A stretch of DNA of 64,000 nucleotides from the NCBI GenBank assembly GCA_964017185.1, contig OZ024874.1, positions 35,192,721-35,256,720 of the forward strand, written 5' to 3'. Below, one piece after another: positions 34,219-47,099 of the stretch. Source of the stretch: Rugalucina vietnamica (lineage: Eukaryota; Mollusca; Bivalvia; Lucinida; Lucinidae). Numbering within the stretch: position 1 is the stretch's first letter; the number at the start of each line of letters is the position of its first letter. The notes beneath the pieces are model-generated. The model saw nothing but the letters and a program-made list of their open reading frames with translations, did not search any database and was not told where the DNA came from. Made by a program: the position numbers and the translations under genes.

Positions 34219-36829
34219 CCCCTATCAGCGTTTTGGTCAAATAACGTACGGTTTTGGGATTTTATTCAGGGTTTTTAAAAGAGTTTAGCCCAATTGTTGT
34301 GAATCAATAATAAAATGCGTCAACCCCGACCATTTTGTGGGAGAGATTTGATTTTGATATAATTTGAACCCCTATCAGGGCTTTGGTCAAATCACGTAGG
34401 GTTTTGGAATTTTATTCAGGGTTTGAAAAGAGTTTAGCCCAATTGTTGTGAATCAATCATAAAATGCGTCAACCCCGACCAATTTGGGGAGAAATTTGAT
34501 TTTCAATCGGATTTACTTGAAACCCCTATCAGGGCTTTGGTCAAATAACGTAGGGTTTTGGGATTTTATTTAGGGTTTGTAAAGAGTTTAGCCCAATTGT
34601 TGTGAATCAATAATAAAATGCGTCAACCCCGACCATTTTGGGGGAGAGATTTAGTTTTCGATATAATCTAAACCCCTATCAGGGCTTTGGTCAAATCAAG
34701 TAGGGTTTTGGGATTTTATTTGGGGTTTGAAAGGAGTTTAGCTCAATTGTTGTGAATCAATAATAAAATGCGTCAACCCCGACCATTTTGTGGGAGAGAT
34801 TTGATCTTCGATATAATTTGACCCCCTCCCTATCAGGGCTTTGGTCAAATCACGTAGAATTTGGGGATTTTACTCAGGGTTTGAAAAGAGTTTAGCCCAA
34901 TGGTTGTGAATCAATCATAAAATGCGTCAACCCCGACCATTTTGGGGAGAAATTAAAATTTTCAATCTAACTTACTTGAAACCCCTATCAGGGCTTCGGT
35001 CAAATAACGTAGGGTTTTGGGATTTTAATTAGGGTTTGTAAAGAGTTTAGCCCAATTGTTGTGAATCAATAATAAAATGCGTCAACCCCGACCATTTTGG
35101 GGGAGATATTTAGTTTTCGATATAATCTAAACCCCTATCAGGGCTTTGGTCAAATCACGTAGGGTTTGGGGATTTTATTTAGGGTTTGAAAAGAGTTTAG
35201 CTCAATTGTTGTGAATCAATAATAAAATGCGTCAACCCCGACCATTTTGTGGGAGAGATTTGATCTTGGATATAATTTGAACCCCTCCCTATCAGGGCTT
35301 TGGTCAAATCACGTAGGGTTTTGGAATTTTATTCAGGGTTTGAAAAGAGTTTAGCCCAATGGTTGTGAATCAATCATAAAATGCGTCAACCCCGACCATT
35401 TTGGGGAGAAATTAAATTTCCAGTCTAATTTACTGGAAACCCCTATCAGGGCTTCGGTCAAATAACGTAGGGTTTTGGGATTTTATTTAGGGTTTATAAA
35501 GAGTTTAGCCCAATTGTTGTGAATCAATAATAAAATGCGTCAACCCCGACCATTTTGGGGGAGATATTTAGTTTTCGATATAATCTAAACCCCTATCAGG
35601 GCTTTGGTCAAATCACGTAGGGTTTGGGGATTTTATTTAGGGTTTGAAAAGAGTTTAGCTCAATTGTTGTGAATCAATAATAAAATGCGTCAACCCCGAC
35701 CATTTTGTGGGAGAGATTTGATCTTGGATATAATTTGAACCCCTCCCTATCAGGGCTTTGGTCAAATCACGTAGGGTTTGTGGATTTTATTCAGGGTTTG
35801 AAAAGAGTTTAGCCCAATGGTTGTGAATCAATCATAAAATGCGTCAACCCCGACCATTTTGGGGAGAAATTAAATTTTCAATCTAATTTACTGGAAACCC
35901 CTATCAGGGCTTCGGTCAAATAACGTAGGGTTTTGGTATTTTATTTAGGGTTTGTAAAGAGTTTAGCCCAATTGTTGTGAATCAATAATAAAATGCGTCA
36001 ACCCCGACCATTTTGGGGGAGATATTTAGTTTTCGATATAATCTAAACCCCTACCAGGGCTTTGGTCAAATCACGTAGGGTTTTGGGATTTTATTAAAGG
36101 TTTGAAAAGAGTTTAGCTCAACTGTTGTGAATCAATAATAAAATGAGTCAACCCCGACCATTTTGTGGGAGAGATTTGATCTTCGATATAATTTGAAATC
36201 CTCCCTATCAGGGCATTGGTCAAATCACGTAGGATTTTGGGATTTTATTCAGGGTTTGAAAAGAGTTTAGCCCAATTGTTGTGAATCAATCATAAAATGC
36301 GTCAACCCCGACCATTTTGGGGAGAAATTAAATTTTCAATCTAATTTTCTTGAAACCCCTATCAGGGCTTCGGTCAAATAACGTAGGGTTTTGGGATTTT
36401 ATTTAGGGTTTGAAAAGAGTTTAGCCCAATTGTTGTGAATCAATAATAAAATGCGTCAACCCCGACCATTTTGGGGGAGATATTTAGTTTTCGATATGAT
36501 CTAAACCCCTATCAGGGCTTTGGTCAAATCACGTAGGGTTTTGGGATTTTATTTAGGGTTTGAAAAGAGTTAAGCTCAATTGTTGTGAATCAATAATAAA
36601 ATGCGTCAACCCCGACCATTTTGTGGGAGAGATTTGATCTTCGATATAATTTGAACCCCTCCCTATCAGGGCTTTGGTCAAATCACGTAGGGTTTTGGGA
36701 TTTTATTCAGGGTTTGAAAAGAGTTTAGCCCAATTGTTGTGAATCAATCATAAAATGCGTCAACCCCGACCATTTTGGGGAGAAATTAAAATTTTCAATC
36801 TGATTTACTTGAAACCCCTATCAGGGCTT
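34219..36829 (+). repeat. Satellite block of U9 (17 monomers)
   Basis: 2611 bp, same monomer order as U3; one private substitution near 34873. Confidence 0.95.
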
Positions 36830-36999
36830 AGGTTTAGGGTTAGGGTTAGGGTTAGGGTTAGGGTTAGAGTTAGGGTTAGGGTTAGGGAGAGGGTTAGGGT
36901 TAGGGTTAGGGTTAGGGTTAGGTTAGCGTTAGGGATAGGGTTAGGGTTAGGGTTAGGGTTAGGGTTGGGTTAGGGTTAGGGTTAGGGTTAGGGTTAGGG
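36830..36999 (+). repeat. Telomeric TTAGGG tract, U9 (170 bp)
   Basis: Same variant order and length as U7. Confidence 0.97.
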
Positions 37000-37657
37000 T
37001 ATAAGCGGGTGTGCGAAGATGGGCAACTTGCCCATCTTGGTTATGATCTGATTTTTTTTTATTTCTGCATTTGTTCTTTTTTGTTCTCCTTTATATTATT
37101 AATGATAAAACATGTCCCATTTGGGGTCTATTCAGAGAGGGTTAGGGTTAGGATTAGGGTATAAGCTGATGTACGAAGATGGGCAACCAGCCCATCTTGG
37201 TTATGACCTGATTCTTTTCTTTCTACATTTTTTTTTTATTTCTTTTTCCCCCCTTTTTTGTTCGCCTTTATATTATCAGTGATAAACCTTGTCTCAGTTT
37301 GGGTCCATTCAGAGATGCTAATCTTTAATATTAAATAACATGAATTCGTATGTAACGTAGGGTTAGGGTTAAGGTTAGGCGCTTGAAACACACCTTGTTT
37401 GATTGTGCGCACTTTCAATCTTCTGGCAACATGTAGCCCTTATGACGTCAATCTCGCTTGTCATTCAAAATTTGAGCAAGCATTGTATTTGAGCATACTT
37501 TGCGCGGCTGACAGTGAGTGGCCATCCACGATTTTTCAGTATAGATGTGCCTACGCTTAAGACAATGCTTAACTGGTGTGTGCTTCCAAGAGAAGTAAGT
37601 AAAATATAAAGGTTGGACACTTTGGAAGTAGTTAAATCATTCAAAGGGAGATAGTAT

Positions 37658-37703
37658 GGACCATATTGCACAATTTCGGGTAATGAGCCCTCATCAGTAG
37701 CCC
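37658..37703 (-). ncRNA. Type I hammerhead ribozyme, U9
   Basis: Identical to the U1 motif; predicted cleavage between 37664 and 37663. Confidence 0.85.
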
Positions 37704-38513
37704 TAGAAGTGAACATTTGTAAGTTGTGTGTATTTGATCGTACAATGGATATAATATTGGCGGTAGATGTTGATTTTCGACTTAATGCAGGCTGACCCAG
37801 GTTGGTATACGAGCGTTGTCTTTGGTTACATGAAAACAGAACGTAAAGACTAAATTGACCTCTAAGAATATTGCTTTTAGAGCGGTATTCCATTCGCAGT
37901 ACCTGTTTTCCAGGAGCAAGTTAAAGAACAAAGGTTCTCATGCCTAGCAATTCATTGGACTATATTGGACTTGCAATATCCATGGACTATAGGGGCCGCA
38001 GAACTCAGAAAAAATCAATACAATCCAATGGACTATATGGGCCTTGTGCAACATCCATGGACTCTACGGGCCGTAGCATTTTTTGGGTTAGGGTTAGGGT
38101 CAGGGTGTAAGCTGATGTGCGAAGATAAACAACTTGCCCATCTCGGCTATGACCTGATTTTTTTCTTTCTTCATGTTTTCCTTTTGTGTTCTCCTTTATA
38201 TTATTAATGATAAAACTTGTCTCAGTTGGGGTCTATTCAGAGATGCTAATCTTTGATATTAGATAACACGAATTCATATGTAACGTTAGTTCGGACAAGC
38301 TTTATATGCTTTTTCATATAGATTTCGCGTGTTCCTTTATTTCTGACGAACAACACAATGTGTTCATATATATATATCACTAAGCATAATGCCGTATGTA
38401 ACTTCAGTTCGTAGACTGTTTTCATTGCTCTTAAGGGAACTCAATCTATAGTTCCATTTAGTTCGCACAAACAATATACTGTTTTCAGATATATTAATTA
38501 ACATAATTTCGTA

Positions 38514-41124
38514 CCCCTATCAGCGTTTTGGTCAAATAACGTACGGTTTTGGGATTTTATTCAGGGTTTTTAAAAGAGTTTAGCCCAATTGTTGTGAATC
38601 AATAATAAAATGCGTCAACCCCGACCATTTTGTGGGAGAGATTTGATTTTGATATAATTTGAACCCCTATCAGGGCTTTGGTCAAATCACGTAGGGTTTT
38701 GGAATTTTATTCAGGGTTTGAAAAGAGTTTAGCCCAATTGTTGTGAATCAATCATAAAATGCGTCAACCCCGACCAATTTGGGGAGAAATTTGATTTTCA
38801 ATCGGATTTACTTGAAACCCCTATCAGGGCTTTGGTCAAATAACGTAGGGTTTTGGGATTTTATTTAGGGTTTGTAAAGAGTTTAGCCCAATTGTTGTGA
38901 ATCAATAATAAAATGCGTCAACCCCGACCATTTTGGGGGAGAGATTTAGTTTTCGATATAATCTAAACCCCTATCAGGGCTTTGGTCAAATCAAGTAGGG
39001 TTTTGGGATTTTATTTGGGGTTTGAAAGGAGTTTAGCTCAATTGTTGTGAATCAATAATAAAATGCGTCAACCCCGACCATTTTGTGGGAGAGATTTGAT
39101 CTTCGATATAATTTGACCCCCTCCCTATCAGGGCTTTGGTCAAATCACGTAGAATTTGGGGATTTTATTCAGGGTTTGAAAAGAGTTTAGCCCAATGGTT
39201 GTGAATCAATCATAAAATGCGTCAACCCCGACCATTTTGGGGAGAAATTAAAATTTTCAATCTAACTTACTTGAAACCCCTATCAGGGCTTCGGTCAAAT
39301 AACGTAGGGTTTTGGGATTTTAATTAGGGTTTGTAAAGAGTTTAGCCCAATTGTTGTGAATCAATAATAAAATGCGTCAACCCCGACCATTTTGGGGGAG
39401 ATATTTAGTTTTCGATATAATCTAAACCCCTATCAGGGCTTTGGTCAAATCACGTAGGGTTTGGGGATTTTATTTAGGGTTTGAAAAGAGTTTAGCTCAA
39501 TTGTTGTGAATCAATAATAAAATGCGTCAACCCCGACCATTTTGTGGGAGAGATTTGATCTTGGATATAATTTGAACCCCTCCCTATCAGGGCTTTGGTC
39601 AAATCACGTAGGGTTTTGGAATTTTATTCAGGGTTTGAAAAGAGTTTAGCCCAATGGTTGTGAATCAATCATAAAATGCGTCAACCCCGACCATTTTGGG
39701 GAGAAATTAAATTTCCAGTCTAATTTACTGGAAACCCCTATCAGGGCTTCGGTCAAATAACGTAGGGTTTTGGGATTTTATTTAGGGTTTATAAAGAGTT
39801 TAGCCCAATTGTTGTGAATCAATAATAAAATGCGTCAACCCCGACCATTTTGGGGGAGATATTTAGTTTTCGATATAATCTAAACCCCTATCAGGGCTTT
39901 GGTCAAATCACGTAGGGTTTGGGGATTTTATTTAGGGTTTGAAAAGAGTTTAGCTCAATTGTTGTGAATCAATAATAAAATGCGTCAACCCCGACCATTT
40001 TGTGGGAGAGATTTGATCTTGGATATAATTTGAACCCCTCCCTATCAGGGCTTTGGTCAAATCACGTAGGGTTTGTGGATTTTATTCAGGGTTTGAAAAG
40101 AGTTTAGCCCAATGGTTGTGAATCAATCATAAAATGCGTCAACCCCGACCATTTTGGGGAGAAATTAAATTTTCAATCTAATTTACTGGAAACCCCTATC
40201 AGGGCTTCGGTCAAATAACGTAGGGTTTTGGTATTTTATTTAGGGTTTGTAAAGAGTTTAGCCCAATTGTTGTGAATCAATAATAAAATGCGTCAACCCC
40301 GACCATTTTGGGGGAGATATTTAGTTTTCGATATAATCTAAACCCCTACCAGGGCTTTGGTCAAATCACGTAGGGTTTTGGGATTTTATTAAAGGTTTGA
40401 AAAGGGTTTAGCTCAACTGTTGTGAATCAATAATAAAATGAGTCAACCCCGACCATTTTGTGGGAGAGATTTGATCTTCGATATAATTTGAAATCCTCCC
40501 TATCAGGGCATTGGTCAAATCACGTAGGATTTTGGGATTTTATTCAGGGTTTGAAAAGAGTTTAGCCCAATTGTTGTGAATCAATCATAAAATGCGTCAA
40601 CCCCGACCATTTTGGGGAGAAATTAAATTTTCAATCTAATTTTCTTGAAACCCCTATCAGGGCTTCGGTCAAATAACGTAGGGTTTTGGGATTTTATTTA
40701 GGGTTTGAAAAGAGTTTAGCCCAATTGTTGTGAATCAATAATAAAATGCGTCAACCCCGACCATTTTGGGGGAGATATTTAGTTTTCGATATGATCTAAA
40801 CCCCTATCAGGGCTTTGGTCAAATCACGTAGGGTTTTGGGATTTTATTTAGGGTTTGAAAAGAGTTAAGCTCAATTGTTGTGAATCAATAATAAAATGCG
40901 TCAACCCCGACCATTTTGTGGGAGAGATTTGATCTTCGATATAATTTGAACCCCTCCCTATCAGGGCTTTGGTCAAATCACGTAGGGTTTTGGGATTTTA
41001 TTCAGGGTTTGAAAAGAGTTTAGCCCAATTGTTGTGAATCAATCATAAAATGCGTCAACCCCGACCATTTTGGGGAGAAATTAAAATTTTCAATCTGATT
41101 TACTTGAAACCCCTATCAGGGCTT
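38514..41124 (+). repeat. Satellite block of U10 (17 monomers)
   Basis: 2611 bp, same monomer order as U3; one private substitution near 40405. Confidence 0.95.
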
Positions 41125-41288
41125 AGGTTTAGGGTTAGGGTTAGGGTTAGGGTTAGGGTTAGAGTTAGGGTTAGGGTTAGGGAGAGGGTTAGGGTTAGGG
41201 TTAGGGTTAGGGTTAGGTTAGCGTTAGGGATAGGGTTAGGGTTAGGGTTAGGGTTGGGTTAGGGTTAGGGTTAGGGTTAGGGTTAGGG
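41125..41288 (+). repeat. Telomeric TTAGGG tract, U10 (164 bp)
   Basis: Same variant order; one repeat fewer than U7, lost between GGGATAGGG and TTGGG. It therefore differs from the 164-bp tracts of U3 and U5, which lost theirs after TTGGG. Confidence 0.97.
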
Positions 41289-41947
41289 TATAAGCGGGTG
41301 TGCGAAGATGGGCAACTTGCCCATCTTGGTTATGATCTGATTTTTTTTTTATTTCTGCATTTGTTCTTTTTTGTTCTCCTTTATATTATTAATGATAAAA
41401 CATGTCCCATTTGGGGTCTATTCAGAGAGGGTTAGGGTTAGGATTAGGGTACAAGCTGATGTACGAAGATGGGCAACCAGCCCATCTTGGTTATGATCTG
41501 ATTCTTTTCTTTCTACATTTTTTTTTTATTTCTTTTTCCCCCCTTTTTTGTTCGCCTTTATATTATCAGTGATAAACCTTGTCTCAGTTTGGGTCCATTC
41601 AGAGATGCTAATCTTTAATATTAAATAACATGAATTCGTATGTAACGTAGGGTTAGGGTTAAGGTTAGGCGCTTGAAACACACCTTGTTTGATTGTGCGC
41701 ACTTTCAATCTTCTGGCAACATGTAGCCCTTATGACGTCAATCTCGCTTGTCATTCAAAATTTGAGCAAGCATTGTATTTGAGCATACTTTGCGCGGCTG
41801 ACAGTGAGTGGCCATCCACGATTTTTCAGTATAGATGTGCCTACGCTTAAGACAATGCTTAACTGGTGTGTGCTTCCAAGAGAAGTAAGTAAAATATAAA
41901 GGTTGGACACTTTGGAAGTAGTTAAATCATTCAAAGGGAGATAGTAT

Positions 41948-41993
41948 GGACCATATTGCACAATTTCGGGTAATGAGCCCTCATCAGTAGCCC
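41948..41993 (-). ncRNA. Type I hammerhead ribozyme, U10
   Basis: Identical to the U1 motif; predicted cleavage between 41954 and 41953. Confidence 0.85.
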
Positions 41994-42803
41994 TAGAAGT
42001 GAACATTTGTAAGTTGTGTGTATTTGATCGTACAATGGATATAATATTGGCGGTAGATGTTGATTTTCGACTTAATGCAGGCTGACCCAGGTTGGTATAC
42101 GAGCGTTGTCTTTGGTTACATGAAAACAGAACGTAAAGACTAAATTGACCTCTAAGAATATTGCTTTTAGAGCGGTATTCCATTCGCAGTACCTGTTTTC
42201 CAGGAGCAAGTTAAAGAACAAAGGTTCTCATGCCTAGCAATTCATTGGACTATATTGGACTTGCAATATCCATGGACTATAGGGGCCGCAGAACTCAGAA
42301 AAAATCAATACAATCCAATGGACTATATGGGCCTTGTGCAACATCCATGGACTCTACGGGCCGTAGCATTTTTTGGGTTAGGGTTAGGGTCAGGGTGTAA
42401 GCTGATGTGCGAAGATAAACAACTTGCCCATCTCGGCTATGACCTGATTTTTTTCTTTCTTCATGTTTTCCTTTTGTGTTCTCCTTTATATTATTAATGA
42501 TAAAACTTGTCTCAGTTGGGGTCTATTCAGAGATGCTAATCTTTGATATTAGATAACACGAATTCATATGTAACGTTAGTTCGGACAAGCTTTATATGCT
42601 TTTTCATATAGATTTCGCGTGTTCCTTTATTTCTGACGAACAACACAATGTGTTCATATATATATATCACTAAGCATAATGCCGTATGTAACTTCAGTTC
42701 GTAGACTGTTTTCATTGCTCTTAAGGGAACTCAATCTATAGTTCCATTTAGTTCGCACAAACAATATACTGTTTTCAGATATATTAATTAACATAATTTC
42801 GTA

Positions 42804-45414
42804 CCCCTATCAGCGTTTTGGTCAAATAACGTACGGTTTTGGGATTTTATTCAGGGTTTTTAAAAGAGTTTAGCCCAATTGTTGTGAATCAATAATAAAA
42901 TGCGTCAACCGCGACCATTTTGTGGGAGAGATTTGATTTTGATATAATTTGAACCCCTATCAGGGCTTTGGTCAAATCACGTAGGGTTTTGGAATTTTAT
43001 TCAGGGTTTGAAAAGAGTTTAGCCCAATTGTTGTGAATCAATCATAAAATGCGTCAACCCCGACCAATTTGGGGAGAAATTTGATTTTCAATCGGATTTA
43101 CTTGAAACCCCTATCAGGGCTTTGGTCAAATAACGTAGGGTTTTGGGATTTTATTTAGGGTTTGTAAAGAGTTTAGCCCAATTGATGTGAATCAATAATA
43201 AAATGCGTCAACCCCGACCATTTTGGGGGAGAGATTTAGTTTTCGATATAATCTAAACCCCTATCAGGGCTTTGGTCAAATCAAGTAGGGTTTTGGGATT
43301 TTATTTGGGGTTTGAAAGGAGTTTAGCTCAATTGTTGTGAATCAATAATAAAATGCGTCAACCCCGACCATTTTGTGGGAGAGATTTGATCTTCGATATA
43401 ATTTGACCCCCTCCCTATCAGGGCTTTGGTCAAATCACGTAGAATTTGGGGATTTTATTCAGGGTTTGAAAAGAGTTTAGCCCAATGGTTGTGAATCAAT
43501 CATAAAATGCGTCAACCCCGACCATTTTGGGGAGAAATTAAAATTTTCAATCTAACTTACTTGAAACCCCTATCAGGGCTTCGGTCAAATAACGTAGGGT
43601 TTTGGGATTTTAATTAGGGTTTGTAAAGAGTTTAGCCCAATTGTTGTGAATCAATAATAAAATGCGTCAACCCCGACCATTTTGGGGGAGATATTTAGTT
43701 TTCGATATAATCTAAACCCCTATCAGGGCTTTGGTCAAATCACGTAGGGTTTGGGGATTTTATTTAGGGTTTGAAAAGAGTTTAGCTCAATTGTTGTGAA
43801 TCAATAATAAAATGCGTCAACCCCGACCATTTTGTGGGAGAGATTTGATCTTGGATATAATTTGAACCCCTCCCTATCAGGGCTTTGGTCAAATCACGTA
43901 GGGTTTTGGAATTTTATTCAGGGTTTGAAAAGAGTTTAGCCCAATGGTTGTGAATCAATCATAAAATGCGTCAACCCCGACCATTTTGGGGAGAAATTAA
44001 ATTTCCAGTCTAATTTACTGGAAACCCCTATCAGGGCTTCGGTCAAATAACGTAGGGTTTTGGGATTTTATTTAGGGTTTATAAAGAGTTTAGCCCAATT
44101 GTTGTGAATCAATAATAAAATGCGTCAACCCCGACCATTTTGGGGGAGATATTTAGTTTTCGATATAATCTAAACCCCTATCAGGGCTTTGGTCAAATCA
44201 CGTAGGGTTTGGGGATTTTATTTAGGGTTTGAAAAGAGTTTAGCTCAATTGTTGTGAATCAATAATAAAATGCGTCAACCCCGACCATTTTGTGGGAGAG
44301 ATTTGATCTTGGATATAATTTGAACCCCTCCCTATCAGGGCTTTGGTCAAATCACGTAGGGTTTGTGGATTTTATTCAGGGTTTGAAAAGAGTTTAGCCC
44401 AATGGTTGTGAATCAATCATAAAATGCGTCAACCCCGACCATTTTGGGGAGAAATTAAATTTTCAATCTAATTTACTGGAAACCCCTATCAGGGCTTCGG
44501 TCAAATAACGTAGGGTTTTGGTATTTTATTTAGGGTTTGTAAAGAGTTTAGCCCAATTGTTGTGAATCAATAATAAAATGCGTCAACCCCGACCATTTTG
44601 GGGGAGATATTTAGTTTTCGATATAATCTAAACCCCTACCAGGGCTTTGGTCAAATCACGTAGGGTTTTGGGATTTTATTAAAGGTTTGAAAAGAGTTTA
44701 GCTCAACTGTTGTGAATCAATAATAAAATGAGTCAACCCCGACCATTTTGTGGGAGAGATTTGATCTTCGATATAATTTGAAATCCTCCCTATCAGGGCT
44801 TTGGTCAAATCACGTAGGATTTTGGGATTTTATTCAGGGTTTGAAAAGAGTTTAGCCCAATTGTTGTGAATCAATCATAAAATGCGTCAACCCCGACCAT
44901 TTTGGGGAGAAATTAAATTTTCAATCTAATTTTCTTGAAACCCCTATCAGGGCTTCGGTCAAATAACGTAGGGTTTTGGGATTTTATTTAGGGTTTGAAA
45001 AGAGTTTAGCCCAATTGTTGTGAATCAATAATAAAATGCGTCAACCCCGACCATTTTGGGGGAGATATTTAGTTTTCGATATGATCTAAACCCCTATCAG
45101 GGCTTTGGTCAAATCACGTAGGGTTTTGGGATTTTATTTAGGGTTTGAAAAGAGTTAAGCTCAATTGTTGTGAATCAATAATAAAATGCGTCAACCCCGA
45201 CCATTTTGTGGGAGAGATTTGATCTTCGATATAATTTGAACCCCTCCCTATCAGGGCTTTGGTCAAATCACGTAGGGTTTTGGGATTTTATTCAGGGTTT
45301 GAAAAGAGTTTAGCCCAATTGTTGTGAATCAATCATAAAATGCGTCAACCCCGACCATTTTGGGGAGAAATTAAAATTTTCAATCTGATTTACTTGAAAC
45401 CCCTATCAGGGCTT
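42804..45414 (+). repeat. Satellite block of U11 (17 monomers)
   Basis: 2611 bp. Private change near 42911; first unit of the U11-U14 group marked by GATGTG (43185) in the first b monomer and GGGCTTTGG (44800) at the end of the fourth c monomer. Confidence 0.95.
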
Positions 45415-45584
45415 AGGTTTAGGGTTAGGGTTAGGGTTAGGGTTAGGGTTAGAGTTAGGGTTAGGGTTAGGGAGAGGGTTAGGGTTAGGGTTAGGGTTAG
45501 GGTTAGGTTAGCGTTAGGGATAGGGTTAGGGTTAGGGTTAGGGTTAGGGTTGGGTTAGGGTTAGGGTTAGGGTTAGGGTTAGGG
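45415..45584 (+). repeat. Telomeric TTAGGG tract, U11 (170 bp)
   Basis: Same variant order and length as U7. Confidence 0.97.
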
Positions 45585-46243
45585 TATAAGCGGGTGTGCG
45601 AAGATGGGCAACTTGCCCATCTTGGTTATGATCTGATTTTTTTTTTATTTCTGCATTTGTTCTTTTTTGTTCTCCTTTATATTATTAATGATAAAACATG
45701 TCCCATTTGGGGTCTATTCAGAGAGGGTTAGGGTTAGGATTAGGGTACAAGCTGATGTACGAAGATGGGCAACCAGCCCATCTTGGTTATGATCTGATTC
45801 TTTTCTTTCTACATTTTTTTTTTATTTCTTTTTCCCCCCTTTTTTGTTCGCCTTTATATTATCAGTGATAAACCTTGTCTCAGTTTGGGTCCATTCAGAG
45901 ATGCTAATCTTTAATATTAAATAACATGAATTCGTATGTAACGTAGGGTTAGGGTTAAGGTTAGGCGCTTGAAACACACCTTGTTTGATTGTGCGCACTT
46001 TCAATCTTCTGGCAACATGTAGCCCTTATGACGTCAATCTCGCTTGTCATTCAAAATTTGAGCAAGCATTGTATTTGAGCATACTTTGCGCGGCTGACAG
46101 TGAGTGGCCATCCACGATTTTTCAGTATAGATGTGCCTACGCTTAAGACAATGCTTAACTGGTGTGTGCTTCCAAGAGAAGTAAGTAAAATATAAAGGTT
46201 GGACACTTTGGAAGTAGTTAAATCATTCAAAGGGAGATAGTAT

Positions 46244-46289
46244 GGACCATATTGCACAATTTCGGGTAATGAGCCCTCATCAGTAGCCC
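46244..46289 (-). ncRNA. Type I hammerhead ribozyme, U11
   Basis: Identical to the U1 motif; predicted cleavage between 46250 and 46249. Confidence 0.85.
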
Positions 46290-47099
46290 TAGAAGTGAAC
46301 ATTTGTAAGTTGTGTGTATTTGATCGTACAATGGATATAATATTGGCGGTAGATGTTGATTTTCGACTTAATGCAGGCTGACCCAGGTTGGTATACGAGC
46401 GTTGTCTTTGGTTACATGAAAACAGAACGTAAAGACTAAATTGACCTCTAAGAATATTGCTTTTAGAGCGGTATTCCATTCGCAGTACCTGTTTTCCAGG
46501 AGCAAGTTAAAGAACAAAGGTTCTCATGCCTAGCAATTCATTGGACTATATTGGACTTGCAATATCCATGGACTATAGGGGCCGCAGAACTCAGAAAAAA
46601 TCAATACAATCCAATGGACTATATGGGCCTTGTGCAACATCCATGGACTCTACGGGCCGTAGCATTTTTTGGGTTAGGGTTAGGGTCAGGGTGTAAGCTG
46701 ATGTGCGAAGATAAACAACTTGCCCATCTCGGCTATGACCTGATTTTTTTCTTTCTTCATGTTTTCCTTTTGTGTTCTCCTTTATATTATTAATGATAAA
46801 ACTTGTCTCAGTTGGGGTCTATTCAGAGATGCTAATCTTTGATATTAGATAACACGAATTCATATGTAACGTTAGTTCGGACAAGCTTTATATGCTTTTT
46901 CATATAGATTTCGCGTGTTCCTTTATTTCTGACGAACAACACAATGTGTTCATATATATATATCACTAAGCATAATGCCGTATGTAACTTCAGTTCGTAG
47001 ACTGTTTTCATTGCTCTTAAGGGAACTCAATCTATAGTTCCATTTAGTTCGCACAAACAATATACTGTTTTCAGATATATTAATTAACATAATTTCGTA

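Larger units (their letters stand above)
34219..38513. repeat. Megasatellite unit U9 (4295 bp)
   Basis: Satellite 34219-36829, telomeric tract 36830-36999, right half 37000-38513. Private changes: T-to-C near 34873, T-to-C near 37207 in M2, and a poly-T run in M1 (near 37051) one base shorter than in the others. Confidence 0.97.
38514..42803. repeat. Megasatellite unit U10 (4290 bp)
   Basis: Satellite 38514-41124, telomeric tract 41125-41288, right half 41289-42803. Private A-to-G change near 40405. A T-to-C change in the first bases of M2 (41452) is shared only with U11. Confidence 0.97.
42804..47099. repeat. Megasatellite unit U11 (4296 bp)
   Basis: Satellite 42804-45414, telomeric tract 45415-45584, right half 45585-47099. 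Private C-to-G change near 42911. It shares the M2 change (45748) with U10, and two satellite changes (43185 and 44800) with U12-U14, so it joins two marker groups. Confidence 0.97.
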